A stretch of 64,000 bases of DNA from Camellia lanceoleosa (GCA_025200525.1 CM045763.1:156990246-157054245), one strand, 5' to 3'. Counted from the stretch's first letter, positions 11,286 through 22,504 are shown. Translations and numbers: made by a program. Notes: generated by a model from the sequence alone, not told the origin.

Positions 11286-11385
11286 CTAGTCGACCGACCA
11301 CAAGGAGTAGTCGATCGACCAGTATGGGTGGTCGACCGACCAGTTTTTTTGGTCTACAGCCCTCTTTTCTGGTCGGCAGCCCACC
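11286..11385 (+). repeat. second GTCGACC cluster in LTR A
   Basis: GTCGACCGACCAC, GTCGATCGACCAG, GTCGACCGACCAG and GGTCGGCAGCC occur every 20-25 bp. The motif type matches the U3 cluster of this same LTR, about 2.5 kb upstream, and not the motifs of the neighbouring LTRs. Confidence 0.8.
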
Positions 11386-12934
11386 AAAAGGTCCCCTGTG
11401 TTGGAGAAAAAGCATTCTGGAGATTGTGCAATTTTCAGAGATCAAATCAAATGCAAACAGAGCCAATTGGAGGCACGGTAATGGATTTCCGAGCGAAGCC
11501 GACATAGCATGCATATCCCTCTCGCTTCCCGAGGCCATTTGTTTAAATTGCTTAGCTAAACTAGTTCATTAGCTTAGTTATTTTGTAATTAATTAGTTAA
11601 GTGTTTAATTAATTAATTTGGTTTGTACTTAATTAACTTAGAATAGTTAGTTGATTCAATTCGGTTTGTAATAATTAATTAGTTAAGTTAGTTAATTAGT
11701 TGATTTGTAATAGTTAGCTTAATTAGCGTAGCTAGTTAGCTCTCTTTTATTCGTACCCTCCGTCGAGACGGCACAATGTTGTAATAAGCGTGTGTGAGTG
11801 TGTGCATGTCTTCCAACCCCACGTCTTTCTCCCTTTTATTTACCAGCTTTTGATGGTTAGTTTTAGGGTATATTTCAATTAGCATACTTATGCTTTGCGT
11901 GAGTGCATCATTCATTTGTCTTGCATGCACCGGGCTCGGCGCATCATTCAAACTGCATTGTATTTCAATACACTTTCTTGAATACGTGTTTCAAAGCATG
12001 TTATCAAGTGATGCATTCATATGACATCTTAGATAGCCGAGCCTATTTTAGTTGCATTTTGCATGTGTTGCATTAGGTATTGTTGACGCTAGGATCATGC
12101 TTTGATTACTAACTAGCTTCTGTTTTGGCTTGGAGTACACTGTAAGTGTTTATGCTTTAACACCCTTGTATGCATGTAAGTGATTGCCATGACAGCATGC
12201 TTGCCATGAGGCTATGTGCTTAATTGATTAACTGCATGAATACCTGTGGATGAAGGCTTCATTGCTTGAATTGGGACAATTCATCAAAACGCGAGTTATA
12301 AGCCCACTTGAAGTGGCAAATCATCATGTTTTAAGCCCACTTGAGGGTGGCAAATCTGCGACTTAGCCTACTTGCGAGTAGCAACTTCAAACCATTTTCA
12401 AAAAACAAGCATGAGATGTTTTGTTCCAAGTTGAGTGATTTAGTCTATACTTGTATGCTGTGCGCATCACATAGTAATTCTAGATTAATAATCGGAATAA
12501 GAACACATGTGTTTATAAAAACAACATATCATGATTAGTAGAGGTCGATCCTTTGATCGGGCTAGCGGGGGTGCTCATTTTAGGACCTTTCCCTCTCGTA
12601 CCCAAGTTCCCGAGCCGAGCCAACTTTGGTGATGACGGACACGTGGCCTTAGGCATGAGTCAGGGTTTCCTAAATTTCCCAAAACAAAATATTTATGTGG
12701 CGACTCTGAAATCTGGCAAAGCAGTCAATGTTTGGCTGTTTTTGATTAAAATCGATTTTCAAAAACGATTTGCTAGATTTGGACTCTTTGGTGATTTATC
12801 AGTCTTACATTGCACTTTGTGAGATTAGATTCAAAACTGTGATAGGAGTCCGAACTGTAGTAGCTATGAACCCAAATCCGTGCCCTCTCCGAAAGGGGGG
12901 CACGCGGAGCGAGTTCGGGGCGGTCTACAGTTTC

Positions 12935-12952
12935 TGGCGACTCTGCTGAGGA
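12935..12952 (+). other. primer-binding site of element A (tRNA-Arg type)
   Basis: TGGCGACTCTGCTGAGGA begins five bases after the LTR end. It starts with TGG, as needed to pair with a tRNA CCA tail, and resembles the tRNA-Arg primer site known for Ogre elements. Element B has TGGCGACTCCGCTAGGGA at the same place. Confidence 0.85.
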
Positions 12953-14167
12953 CTTAGAGAACTTGACTCGAACTCATGATATGTTGTTTTGTTTACACTT
13001 ATGTGTTTCTTTGCATTTGCATTTGCATTGGTGCGCCTAAGTCACAGTGTTTGCCGTCTGCTATTCCTGAACGGTTTGCTGGAGGCTAGCTTGGAAAAAC
13101 GTGCTGCAAGGCTGACCAGTTACGGGCTCTGCCACGATGGAAACACAAACCTCAGTTTTTGTCGAGGAACCCTATTTGACCATTCGACCTAGTGTATATC
13201 AGAAGCCATAGAGACTGTTCCAAACTAGGACAGGTCGTTTACTTGAATATAGGTTGTTTGAAACCGCTGCGTGCGTAGTGAAACCCTAGCTCCTGACAAA
13301 ATAGGATAGGGAAACCCTACCCTACCATAGGGGTGTTTTGGCTCTCACTTGCTTGATATGTGTTGTCAGAGTGTGTCTCTACAGGTTGTATGTATCAGTT
13401 ACAAGTCTGAGTATCGGCCTGAGGGTATTAGTTTACAGGCAGAATTTTGGACAGAATTCAGTAAAGAGCGTAGTCATTCAGCTATGCTCATATCTATTCT
13501 GGTGAAATCAGGCTGAGGTGCTGTCTGTTTTCTCTTTTGCTAGGGTAGTCTTGGAACCATAGCTTTAGAAGGGTCTGATATCCCCCGGGTACTCTGGACC
13601 TGTGTTATTATGTGATCGGGGATGAACCACCTACTGGTGGCACCCAATTTACTCCGGATGTGGCGTATGGCACACTCTGTTTTGAGCAATTTGCGAATGT
13701 TGTTTATTTTACTTCCTGACTTGGGTATTGGGTCAGTCTTGTTGTGTTGTATTAAGTCAGTCTTTTTGTACTGAGTTAGTCGAGTCTGTCTTGTTGTATC
13801 GAGTCAGTCCTGTTGTGTTGTAGTCAGGTGATTTTGGGGGTGTTACCTCGGACATCACTATCTTGTTTTGTGTTTGTCTTTTACACCCTTTCTTTTGCGT
13901 CTGTTCCTACCTTTGAGCCAGTTGCGCCAGAAGATTTGAATGAAACAGCAGTGATTTTCACCCCTTTGCATTTGTTTCTGCCTTGAGCCAGTTGTGCTAG
14001 AAGATTTGAATGAAATAGCAGAGATTTTCACTTACTTTTCTGTGCCTTAAAATCATTGCATTGACCTAAGTTTTTCAAAACTTTTTAAACATTGTGATGA
14101 AAACGAAAAGGGAGGAATTCCTCTGGATTTGCAAAAATTTGACCAATTGAGAGAAAGAGAGGCATGC

Positions 14168-14475
14168 TAAGCCCTTAATGAATAAGATGATGTTTGTTAA
14201 TGTGAGTACTAGGAAGGATCCTAGCTTGATCTAGATTGGTTCTACATTGTTTTCAGCGCGAGCGACTAGTCGCTTTCTTAAAAGATTTCAAAAAATGTTT
14301 TGTGTGATCCTGCGAAGACTTGTGTGGAATCGCTTTTGAGATTGTGCAGCATAGGATCGCTCTCAGCCTCGAGACTCAACCCCTTTTGCTTTCAAACCTT
14401 GAACTTGGATTCAAAATGTTCAACGGTCAACCACAATGTGAGGCTTGTATGGCCAAATTTGAAGCAACCCATGAA
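14168..14475 (+). pseudogene. Tat/Ogre pol remnant in element A (RT entry joined to RNase H scrap)
   Basis: The sequence parallels minus-strand 16989-16680 in B, where the reading is clearer. It covers the stretch just before reverse transcriptase (LLKDFKKCF...-like), the IVQHRI-type motif, and then, after an internal deletion, a scrap resembling the (Q/E)YEACMAGLEA motif of RNase H. In A it is broken by a stop at the TAGATTGG site and by frameshifts, and the WSYED motif of B reads differently. It cannot make an active enzyme. Confidence 0.65.
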
Positions 14476-14485
14476 GGATACATCC

Positions 14486-15320
14486 TGTTCATATTGGCGA
14501 GGGGTAACATTTGCATGTGAAAACCACAGGTGCTGCTTGGATTTCCATTCTAACTTGAAGCAGGCTTAAACTTGGGGTCAAGATACACTGATACTCCAGA
14601 GAAAGGCGAGGCCTGAGAAGGTGCACCTGGAAGGCAGTCTCAGAACTTGCCGAAGTTGAAACACACTAAGATGCTCCAAATTTTCCCTCTTTTCTTTTGC
14701 TTTGCAGTCCGGAACCTATGTAGCTTCAGATAGGTCCTTGTCCTGTTATTCTCACATGACCTGGGTTGAACCCTACTGTTTACGAAAGAAAAAATCTGGT
14801 TTTGCAGATCATGTTGAGAAGGACACAATACTCTGAGCACAAAATGATTTATTTTTGAAATTGAAATTGAGAATGAGTTCTTGACTGGGTATTGAGCCTA
14901 CGATTGACCATAGTCAAAACGATTCAACAAAGGGAAAGACAAGGTAAAAACAACACAAACACATCTATTGACACTCGAAATGACTCAAAGCATGACTCGA
15001 GACAAACAAAGACACACACATAACACTCAGATGCTTTGCTATCCATCGGTGGGAGACCTCTCGATTCACGAGGAGCCTGTTTCTTCAGATATTGTTTCCC
15101 ACCCTTTCTCATTTGTGATTCTCATATCACTCTGGCACTCAAACTCTAGTTTTCTAAAAAAGCCCTTTTCCTCATTTTTTCTCTCAGCGCACATCTCTCT
15201 ATTCTTCAATCTCTCTTATTTTTTTATCCCTCCCCTGGTTGATTGATGGATAAGCAGAAAGTTGTGGGCTCTTGCCCCTAGTATTCTGCTAGATTCTCCT
15301 TCTTTCACTCATAACTTGTG
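14486..15320 (-). mobile_element. 3' UTR block of element B, inverted match to 1-785
   Basis: Read on the minus strand this follows 1-785 closely, from GGAGAATCTAGCAGAATACT through the AAGGGCTTTTTTAGAAAACT stretch to AAGCCTGCTTCAAGTTAGAA. It is 3' UTR sequence of the same element family as C. The match continues to about 14486, where sequence of A begins in the opposite sense. Minus-strand frames near 15339-15551 and 14640-14840 have no recognisable domain. Confidence 0.8.
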
Positions 15321-16420
15321 AACTTTCCCACAGAGGGGTTATGATGCGATTGGACTTGTAGTAGATCTGTAACTGACATCGGTTGATGATGCCCTTGGCT
15401 TAGCTTGACTGAGACGAATTACAGCATGTTCCATCGGCCATGCATACAATTGATTGGTCTCACACACTGTGTTTTCTACGTCCCTATTCCGGGTCAGATG
15501 CCAATTTGGGTGTGATCGTCCCAGATGAGGGAACCAGATATCCAGCTCCATTTCCAGTTCGTGCTTCGCACTTGGCTTGATACCTCGTTGCTTGGAGGAT
15601 GAGAGAGCTTTCGGCCCTTTACTGTTAGCTTTAGCTGTGTCCTTTCTGGTGAATCCATTGATAAAGGGGGAAAAGACAGAAAACCTGACTCAACTGTGCC
15701 CCTAATTCATCATTTTGACCATTTTTTATTTTTGGCTTTCTACTAAAACAATTTTGATCAATATAAGAGTTAGATTAACATACTTGTTCGATTTTCTGAT
15801 TTGAAATCATGCAAGTCAGGTTGTGAGCACTGAAAATTTTCCTTTTTTGGGTCCAAGAAATGGTCCAGTTTTGAAAAAAATGGAATAATTTTCGAGAGAA
15901 TTAGTCAACCTTCTTAAAAATCCTCAAAAACTATTTTTGCAAATGGCCACTGCTCAACCAACGTGGAATTTACTCTTGAGATGCACAACCTCAAATCTGA
16001 ACTTGAATTGTCTTGTAGCTGAATCTTTCTAACGGAATAGAACAACTGATTTTGAACGAAGATGAGCCAATTCGCACATAGATAAGATAGCCGAGTTCAA
16101 CATGGATGAGACTAGTAGGTTGAAAATGATTGGGGCCGAACTTCAGGATGAAGTTGCCTACGTATCCCAAAGATGGGAATCAGGCCGCATATAGTTTTGG
16201 GTTGAGGTTCACTCGGGTGTTAACACTTTCCTTTTGTGCTCTAACTTTTGCCAAGGTCGCCCTTCTAGGTTTTCAACCTTGCGAGCTATTTTTCTTTTCT
16301 TCTTTCTTTTTTTCTTTCTTCCATTTTTTTCATTTTTGTTCTTTTCTCTTTTTTTCTTTGCTTTTTCTTGCCCTAACTTTTGCTTGGGTCGCCCTTTCGA
16401 GTTTTTGGCCCAGCGAACCT
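15321..16420 (-). mobile_element. proximal 3' UTR of element B
   Basis: This non-coding stretch lies between the pol remnant and the block at 14486-15320. On the minus strand it contains a purine-rich AAAGAAAGAAGAAAAG-like run (about 16275-16365) flanked by two CGAAAGGGCGACC/AGAAGGGCGACC copies, then TTTGGGATACGTAGGCAACT (about 16153-16172) and TCATCCTGAAGTTCGGCCCC. The GATACGTAGGCA element is, from my knowledge of the family, common downstream of pol in Tat/Ogre retrotransposons. Confidence 0.7.
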
Positions 16421-16424
16421 CTCA

Positions 16425-16515
16425 AGGATAGAAAATTTTCACTTGTCCATGTTGATCGGTCGTAGGATCTGTAAGCCATCTGAATCCAGGAGAATCACTG
16501 CTGTTCGTTGATGAT
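16425..16515 (-). pseudogene. end of Tat/Ogre integrase (last residues of pol) in element B
   Basis: One frame reads AVILLDSDGLQILRPINMDK, and the next frame ends KIFYP. Together they resemble the usual C-terminal end of Tat/Ogre pol, where a (Y)xLxDxDG motif is followed by a PIN motif and a final KxxYP. A one-base shift and a stop separate the two parts. The piece sits just before the 3' UTR, as expected for the end of pol. Nearly all of the integrase before it is missing. Confidence 0.55.
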
Positions 16516-16679
16516 GTAGGAGCCCATCCAATCGGGCTTGAATTTGCCCCTAGTGTTGTGGATAGGAACTCAATTGTCCTTTCAGCAATAAATTTTCTTC
16601 TTTCTATTCTGGGATTTGGCTTTCTTTCTAATCTCGGTTTGCAGAATGACCCATCTTTTGAATCTTTGAGCACATCTGA

Positions 16680-16989
16680 CATTTTTGCCCCGAGCTACTT
16701 CCAATCCGGCCATACAAGCCTTATATTGTGATTGATCATTGAACATTCTGAATCAAAGTTCAAGGTTTGAAAGCAAAAGGGGTCGAGTCTTGAGGCCGAG
16801 AGTGATCCTATGCTGTACAATCCCGAGAGCGATTCCACGCATGTCTTCGTAGGACCATGCAAAACATTTTTTGAAATCTTTTAACAAAGCGACTAGTTGC
16901 TCAGGCTCCTCTGAAGACAATGTAGAACCAATCTGGGTCAAGTCAAGATCCTTCTCAGTACTCATATTAAAAAACATGATCTCATTCAT
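16680..16989 (-). pseudogene. Tat/Ogre reverse transcriptase entry fused to an RNase H scrap in element B
   Basis: The frame at 16989-16753 contains EEPEQLVALLKDFKKCFAWS, then YEDMRGI and IVQHRI, a close fit to the conserved approach to the RT domain in plant Ty3/gypsy pol (LLxxxxDVFAWSYEDMPGI...IVxHRL). The RT catalytic part never follows. After LLLSNLEL and a stop comes a QYKACMAGLEVARG-like reading that resembles RNase H (AEYEACxxGLExA). A large in-family deletion has therefore joined the two. Element A carries the same junction. Confidence 0.7.
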
Positions 16990-17454
16990 TAAGGGCTTGG
17001 CATGCCTCTCTTTCTCTCAATTGATCAAATTTTTGCAAATCCTGAGGAATTCCTCCCTCTTTGTTTTCATCACGGTGAAAAGTTTTAAAAAAAAAACTTA
17101 GGTCAATGCAATGATTTCAAGGCACATAAAAGTAGGTGAAAATATCTGCCGTTTCATTCAGATCTTTTGGCACAACTGGTGCAATGGCAGAAACAGACGC
17201 AAAAGAAAGAGTGAAAAAGACAAACACAAAACAAGCAAGTGATGTCCGAGGTAACACCCCCAAAATCACCTGACTCTAACACAACCGGACTGACTCGATA
17301 CAACAAGACAGACTCAATACAACATAATAGAACTGACTCAATACCCAAGTTAGAAAATAAAATAACCACCATTTGAACATTACTCAAAACAGTGTGTGTG
17401 ATCCACTACATCTGGAGTAAAAATGAGCGCCATCAGCAGGTGGTTCCTCCCCGA

Positions 17455-17869
17455 TCACATAGTCACATTATCCTCCCAGTTCATCGATCCAGTGGCGATA
17501 GACTTTGCAGGACCTGGGGCGATGATGACCTCGTCTGCGAACAACATTCTTCTTCAAAGACTCATTATCTTCCACAAAGATCCCTTGTCAGAGGGCCTCC
17601 TTGATTTGAACCCCAATTTCATGAAGGTCCGTAAAGTTGACTATCATATTCTGCAATGTCCCGGCTTGCCTAGCCATATCTTGCTACAGAGAATTTACTG
17701 ATTGCTGAAGACGGATCAGTAAATCCTCTAGATTCATCGGAGACTGAGCCATGATAGGAGTAGATGGTCGTGCTCCGAACAGAGGTGACTTTGCTGATAA
17801 ATGTCGGAACAGTAGAATCGGTGATCCCTGTCTGGCCTTTCTTTGCCTTGCCATCGGCGAAGGAAACAC
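17455..17869 (-). pseudogene. gag N-terminal remnant of element B
   Basis: The first frame (17869-17684, 61 codons) includes MARQRKARQG and ends NLEDLLIRLQQSVNSL. After a stop, reading resumes with DMARQAGTLQNMIVNF and a lysine/arginine-rich tail. A basic start followed by a helical, glutamine-rich stretch fits the beginning of a Tat-type gag, but no capsid core or zinc knuckle follows. Element A lacks this segment (junction at 13607). Assignment rests on position after the leader and on composition. Confidence 0.45.
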
Positions 17870-18613
17870 TGGTTGCCCTTAAACTAAATCTCTAACCTAA
17901 TAAAGTCTATCAACACAAGTCCAGTGTACCCGGGGGATATTGGAGCCTTTTGAAGCTATGGTTCCAAAACTACCTACCAAAAGAGAAAACAGATAGCACC
18001 TCTGCCTGGTTTCGCCAGAACATATATGAGCATAGCTGAATGACTGTACTCTTTATTGTATTCTGCCCCAAACCAAATACCAACTTGGAAATTGATATGC
18101 ACATCCCTGTACAGTTTCACTGTAAAGCACATACCAGTTAAGTGAGAACGAAAACGCCCCTATGAGGGGATAAGGTTACCCTATCCTAGTTTCGTTAGGA
18201 GCTAGGGTTTCACTATGCACAACAAGTGGCAGCACACAATCCTTTATTCGAGTAAGCGACTTGTCCTAGTTTGGAACAGTCTCTATGGTTTCCGATATGC
18301 AACTAGGTCGATTGGTCAAAAAGGGTACCTCAGCAAGACTACCTAATATACCTCTCACACCTAACACCGAAAAGTGAAAGGAAGATCAAACGGTATAGTG
18401 GTAATCCAGATCCAAGGGTTGTGTTCCCATCGTGGCAGAGCTCATAACTGATTAACCTTTTGGCAAGCTTTTCCAAGCAAGCCTCTGGCAAACCGCTCAG
18501 GAATAGCAGATGGCAAACACTGTGTCTTAGGCGCACTGATGCAAATGCAATACAAAGAAATACATAAGTGTAGATAAAATAACATATCATGAGTTCGAGT
18601 CAAATTCTCTAAA

Positions 18614-18631
18614 TCCCTAGCGGAGTCGCCA
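18614..18631 (-). other. primer-binding site of element B (tRNA-Arg type)
   Basis: On the minus strand TGGCGACTCCGCTAGGGA begins five bases after the LTR end, with the same GTTTC spacer as in A. It is complementary to the 3' end expected of a tRNA-Arg. Confidence 0.85.
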
Positions 18632-20152
18632 GAAACTGTGGACTCGGCTTTTTCCGCGCCCCCGCCTTTCGGACAGGGTTTGAAAAGAAGGCCTCACAGT
18701 TTGGACTCCCACGGTTTTGAATCTAGTCTCACAAGTGGAATGTGAAACTGATAAACACCAAAGAGTTCAAATTCGGCAAATCTTTTTGGAAAATCGATTT
18801 TAAATCAAATAATGCCAAAATTGGATTGCTTTTCCAGATACAGAGTCACCACCTAAATATTTTGTTTTGGAAAAATTGAGGAAACCTTAACTCGTGCCAA
18901 AGGCCACGTGTCTGTCATCACCAAAGTTGCCTCGGCTCGGGAACTTGGGTACGAGAGGGAAAGGTCCTGAAATGAGCACCCCCGCTCGCCCGATCAAAGA
19001 TCGGCCTTTACTAATCATGATATGTTCTTTTATAAACATTATGTGTTCTTGTTCCGGTTATTAGCTAACATTACTATGTGATGCGCACACATACAAGTAT
19101 AGACTACATCGTAAGAATTGGAACATTTCAAGTCATGTGTGTTTGCGAAAATGGTTTGAATTTGCCACCCTCAAGTGGGCTTAAAGATGTGGATTTGCCA
19201 CCAAACATAGTGGCCTTAAAATATGATTTTGCCACAACAAAGTGGGCTTAAAACGCACATTCGTTGAATTGTTCCAATTCAAACAACAAGCCTTCATCCA
19301 CAGGCATTCATGTAGTTTAGCATTTAAGCATATAGCCTCATGGCAAGCATGCGAAACATGGCAATATGGCAATCACACTCATGCAAGTATGCTAAAGCAT
19401 AAAACTCACCAAGTACTCCAAGCCAAAAAAAAAAACTAGTTAGAAAGAATGCATGATCCTAACTATACAATATGCCTAATGCAACATATGCAATAATGCG
19501 ATTAATAGGCTTGGCTACTAATATGGCATATGAATCGATTTGAACAACATGCGATTAAACACATATTCAAAGAAGATATTGAAATTACAATGCAGTTTGA
19601 ATGATGCGTCGAGCCTCGATGCATGCAAGACAAATGAATGGATGCAATCATGCAAGCATAAGGTATGCTAATCAAAACATGTCCCTCATCTAATCATCAA
19701 AAGTGATTAAATAAAAAGGAGAAAGAAAGACATGGGGTTGGAAGACATGCACACACGGACGCACACTTATTACAACATTACACCCTCGCGAAGGAGGGTC
19801 CGAATGAATAAGATAACTAACTAGCTACGCTAACTAATTATTACAACAATTGAAATGAATTAACTAACTTATTCTAAGCTAATTAAATATTACAAATTGA
19901 ATTAATTAGCTAAATACTAAGCTAATTAAGTACAAAGCAATTAAACTAATTAGCTACCACTAATTAATTAATTAATCAAAGCAATTAAATGGCCTCGGGA
20001 AGCGAGGGATGCATGCATGCTCGGTTGGTCTCCACCCGAAAATGCCACCGCCTTGCCATTGAACGCCTCTGTTTGCATATTTTGAACACCAAAGAATCTG
20101 CCAACTTCCAGAACACGTCTGGTCCCCTTAGGAACACACTGTGCAACTTTAT

Positions 20153-20235
20153 TCATTGATGGCTGGTCAGCTAGCAATGGTGGCTGTCGGTTACCATTGG
20201 TGGCCGGTTGGCTATTGCTGGTGGCCTGTCGGCTA
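20153..20235 (-). repeat. second GC-rich cluster of LTR B
   Basis: GGCTGGTCAGC, GGTGGCTGTCGG, GGTGGCCGGTTGGC and GGTGGCCTGTCGGC occur about 20 bp apart on the plus strand. They are complementary in type to the GGCCGGC/GGCCGAC motifs of the U3 cluster at 21818-21902 of the same LTR. Confidence 0.75.
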
Positions 20236-21705
20236 CCCCTGTCCTGAACTTCCTTTTTTGCTGCAACAGAGAGCAAACAAAGGCAAAACAGTGTATTCTC
20301 AAGAAGTGTTTGTACTCTCACTCTCCTTATCATCACACAAGCTCAAAGGAGTGTAATTCTTGGCCTTCAAACCATCAACCATGCATTTTCCATGCATGAT
20401 GGCTAAGGAACCAAGCTTGTATAAGCTTAATGAGTGCACAACAAGACTCAAAAAGACCACCACCCTATCATGCATGATCAAGTGTGATAGTGACCAAGGA
20501 AAGTGACACATTTTATCACTTTGAGCATGAAATGTTCCATTTTCCTTATGTTCGAATTAACGTTCAATCCGAGCATATGCAATGCAACATGAAAGATGTT
20601 TATCTTGCCTTTTTTACTTGTTCATTTTGTTTACTCATCTTAGTTACCGATTCATTCTTTAATCGATTAAGTTCATTGGTGAGTGTCTTCTAAAGTGAAA
20701 GAAGTGTCAACCAAGGGGTAGTTCAAGGCATGAGGGAAGCTTCATGCCGTTGGTAATGAACCCTCAAAAGAGGATTAAACCATTAAGCATGAGCCTCAAC
20801 CTCAAGCTTAAACAACCCTAAGGTTGAAACAACCCTCAAAACAAATGAAAAAGTGAAGAAATGAGGAAGGTTGCAGAGATTGTATGTGCTGAAATGAAGT
20901 GTAAAACAACACTAAAACATGCTATTAACTCAAAACAATGATAGTTAAAGCATTAAAACATCAAGCTAGTGAAGGAATTAATACTACAACTATGCAATAC
21001 AAGCCTCAACTGAACTAACCAGCCCAAAACAGAGCCAAAATAGGTTATTTCAAATGCAAAAACATGCTGGACTTAGGCTAAATTAAGCTAGAAAAACATG
21101 TTAACATATGAAGCTATCTAGGCATGCAAACAAGGCATTAGGAGGGGAGGCTAACCCCTCCAATTTTGGACTTCAAAAGAAGGTTTTTACCACTGAAAAA
21201 CCTCTGAAATTCAGTGGTTAAAAGGCCCAAAAAAGTTTGTTTGAAATTGATGAAAAATGGTACAAAAGCTTAACAAGCAAAGAGACAAGAAGGGTGGACC
21301 ACCCCCCAACTCAAAATAGCCTCAAACCACCATTTTAAGGTCATAAAAAATAGAGGATTTTACAGTTGAAAACTAGGCCAAAAACAGTTTGAAAAGATGG
21401 CAAAACAAGTGTACAAAACAAGCTTAAAGGACAAGTGCTATACCTCTTGGAGCCAAAGCAAAAAATAGGCAACAATCCAAGCCACAAACACCTTTTAGAG
21501 CTCAAAAAGGGTCTCAAGTAACCTCAGCCCAAAGATAAGCAACTTTGGTTAAGGGTTGATAGGCAAACTAGAAGTGTATCTCTACTTGTATGCAGAAAAG
21601 GGCAAGAGAGAGAAATCTGGAGAGAGAGAATTGTAGAGAGAGAGGATTGTAGAGAGAGAGGCTCCCAAAATTTTTCCAACCTTGAAAACAATAGAGAAGG
21701 TCCTC

Positions 21706-21713
21706 TATATATA
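21706..21713 (-). promoter_or_regulatory. putative TATA box of LTR B
   Basis: CTCTATATATAG gives TATATAGAG in LTR orientation, followed by CTCTCTCTC-rich leader (about 21600-21660). The same layout is seen in A and C. Confidence 0.5.
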
Positions 21714-21817
21714 GAAAAATGAGAGCTCAGGTCAAAAATATCAACAAAACAGACAGCTGGAGCATTTGGGAGACAACTTGAGGAAAATATCTGCAAAATC
21801 TGACCTTTTTGACCCCT

Positions 21818-21902
21818 GTGGCCGGCCGGCAACCACCGGTGGCCGAAAAAATGCACCTCTGGCCGACACATGGCCGACAAGCTTCACTGGTGGCCGACAA
21901 GC
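21818..21902 (-). repeat. U3 GC-rich cluster of LTR B
   Basis: GGCCGGCCGGCAACCACC, GGTGGCCGAAAA, TGGCCGACACATGGCCGACA and GGTGGCCGACAAG lie close together (plus-strand reading), about 110 bp upstream of the TATA box in the LTR's own orientation. Confidence 0.8.
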
Positions 21903-22504
21903 AAAAATTGGTTTCTGGCCCCGACTTCAAACAGGCATATCTCCTTCATCTGGACTCCTTTGTAGGTCATTCTTGAGTCTAAATTGGTGCCCCAGAAGTC
22001 TTCTTTCCAATGGTGGCATCCTCACATCAAAATCCCAAGTGTTCAAGAAGATATGTCTCTTTTAGTGAAGACTGCACAGTTTTGGTTCTAATCGGATTCA
22101 TGCCTAACTTCTCCTCTGCTAGTTTTCTTCCCTCTCCTCTCCTCTTTTCTTCAACGCCAAACCTCTAAAAAAGATGTTTTAAATATTTTTTTTCAAAGAG
22201 TTCACCTCTCTTTTATTCATTTCCACTTCGTCCTTGCTTGGTTTACCGAAAAGCGCAACATTTAATGAAATGTGAGCCTCAGAACATCGTAGAAACTTTT
22301 TTCAAAAATGTTTTGAAAGAGAGGTTTTGAAGGTCTAAAAATCATTTTGGTCAAAATAGTTTTGGTCCAAAATGGGGTGTGAGATTGGGAGTTGAAGCTC
22401 TCATTGCCGAAGAAATCGAACCTTTGCACTGCATAGCCTTTGTCCTCGAACAATCAACCTGTGGCACCCGAGTCATATGGGCGGTCAAAAATGGGGTGTC
22501 AACA

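Larger units (their letters stand above)
8219..12929 (+). mobile_element. 5' LTR of Tat/Ogre-type element A (4.7 kb)
   Basis: The LTR starts TGTAGACACCCC and ends GGGGCGGTCTACA, and a tRNA-Arg-type primer site follows five bases later, so this is a 5' LTR. Its first 350 bp and its tail closely match LTR B (inverted), which makes A and B the same subfamily. Inside are a U3 GTCGACC cluster (8795-8880), a TATA box (about 8982-8989), a CT-rich leader, at least three tandem 158-bp units (9713-10186), a second GTCGACCGACC cluster (11286-11385), an AATTAATTA-rich stretch (about 11560-11730) and the conserved tail. The left flank is CATAC. No intact 3' LTR of A is present. Confidence 0.9.
12930..14485 (+). 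mobile_element. truncated internal region of element A
   Basis: From the primer site, A runs through a leader (about 12950-13600), a non-coding stretch with short GTC(A/G)GTC(T/C)TGTTGT repeats (about 13730-13830), and a decayed pol fragment. Leader and pol fragment match the inverted body of B. Compared with B, A lacks about 450 bp at 13607 that carry the start of gag in B. It has one extra copy of a 65-70-bp piece with GAGCCAGTTGTGCTAGAAGA (about 13913-14030). At about 14485 the sequence switches to inverted 3' UTR of B, so most of pol, the 3' UTR and the 3' LTR of A are missing. Confidence 0.75.
14486..18636 (-). mobile_element. internal region of Tat/Ogre-type element B (minus strand)
   Basis: From its 5' LTR at 18637 leftwards, B has a primer site (18614-18631), a leader matching that of A, a gag start remnant, short GAGTC(A/T)GTC-type repeats (about 17275-17345), a purine-rich patch, the RT/RNase H scrap, the integrase tail and 3' UTR. 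At 4.15 kb this is far shorter than a full Tat/Ogre body, which would hold complete gag, protease, RT, RNase H and integrase. B is a non-autonomous deletion derivative. Confidence 0.8.
18637..22504 (-). mobile_element. 5' LTR of Tat/Ogre-type element B (3.9 kb, minus strand)
   Basis: On the minus strand it starts TGTTGACACCCCATTTTTGA at 22504 and ends GCCGAGTCCACA at 18637, followed by the primer site. The head is close to that of LTR A (shared TGTTGCGCTTTTCGGTAAA and AAGTGGAAATGAATAAAAGA). Inside, in reading order, are a U3 motif cluster (21818-21902), a TATA box (about 21706-21713), AGAG/CTCT-rich leader, GCATG-rich body, a second cluster (20153-20235), an AATTAATTA-rich stretch (about 19820-19990) and the conserved tail. 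The right flank GTATATCAG continues LTR I, so B inserted there. Confidence 0.9.

Noticed and set aside
12989..13192. Possible extra ORF upstream of gag in A (also 18590-18339 in B)
   Set aside because: The two readings share stretches such as LTSYGLCHDGNT/LISYELCHDGNT, and Ogre elements can have an extra upstream ORF. But the frames are short, begin at different points and match no domain I can name. Treated as leader.
8219..22504. A single retrotransposon with inverted LTRs at both ends
   Set aside because: The outer flanks (CATAC left, GTATA right) are not a target-site duplication. B is clearly inserted in LTR I on the right. The inner junction falls inside pol of A and the 3' UTR of B, so these are two elements.
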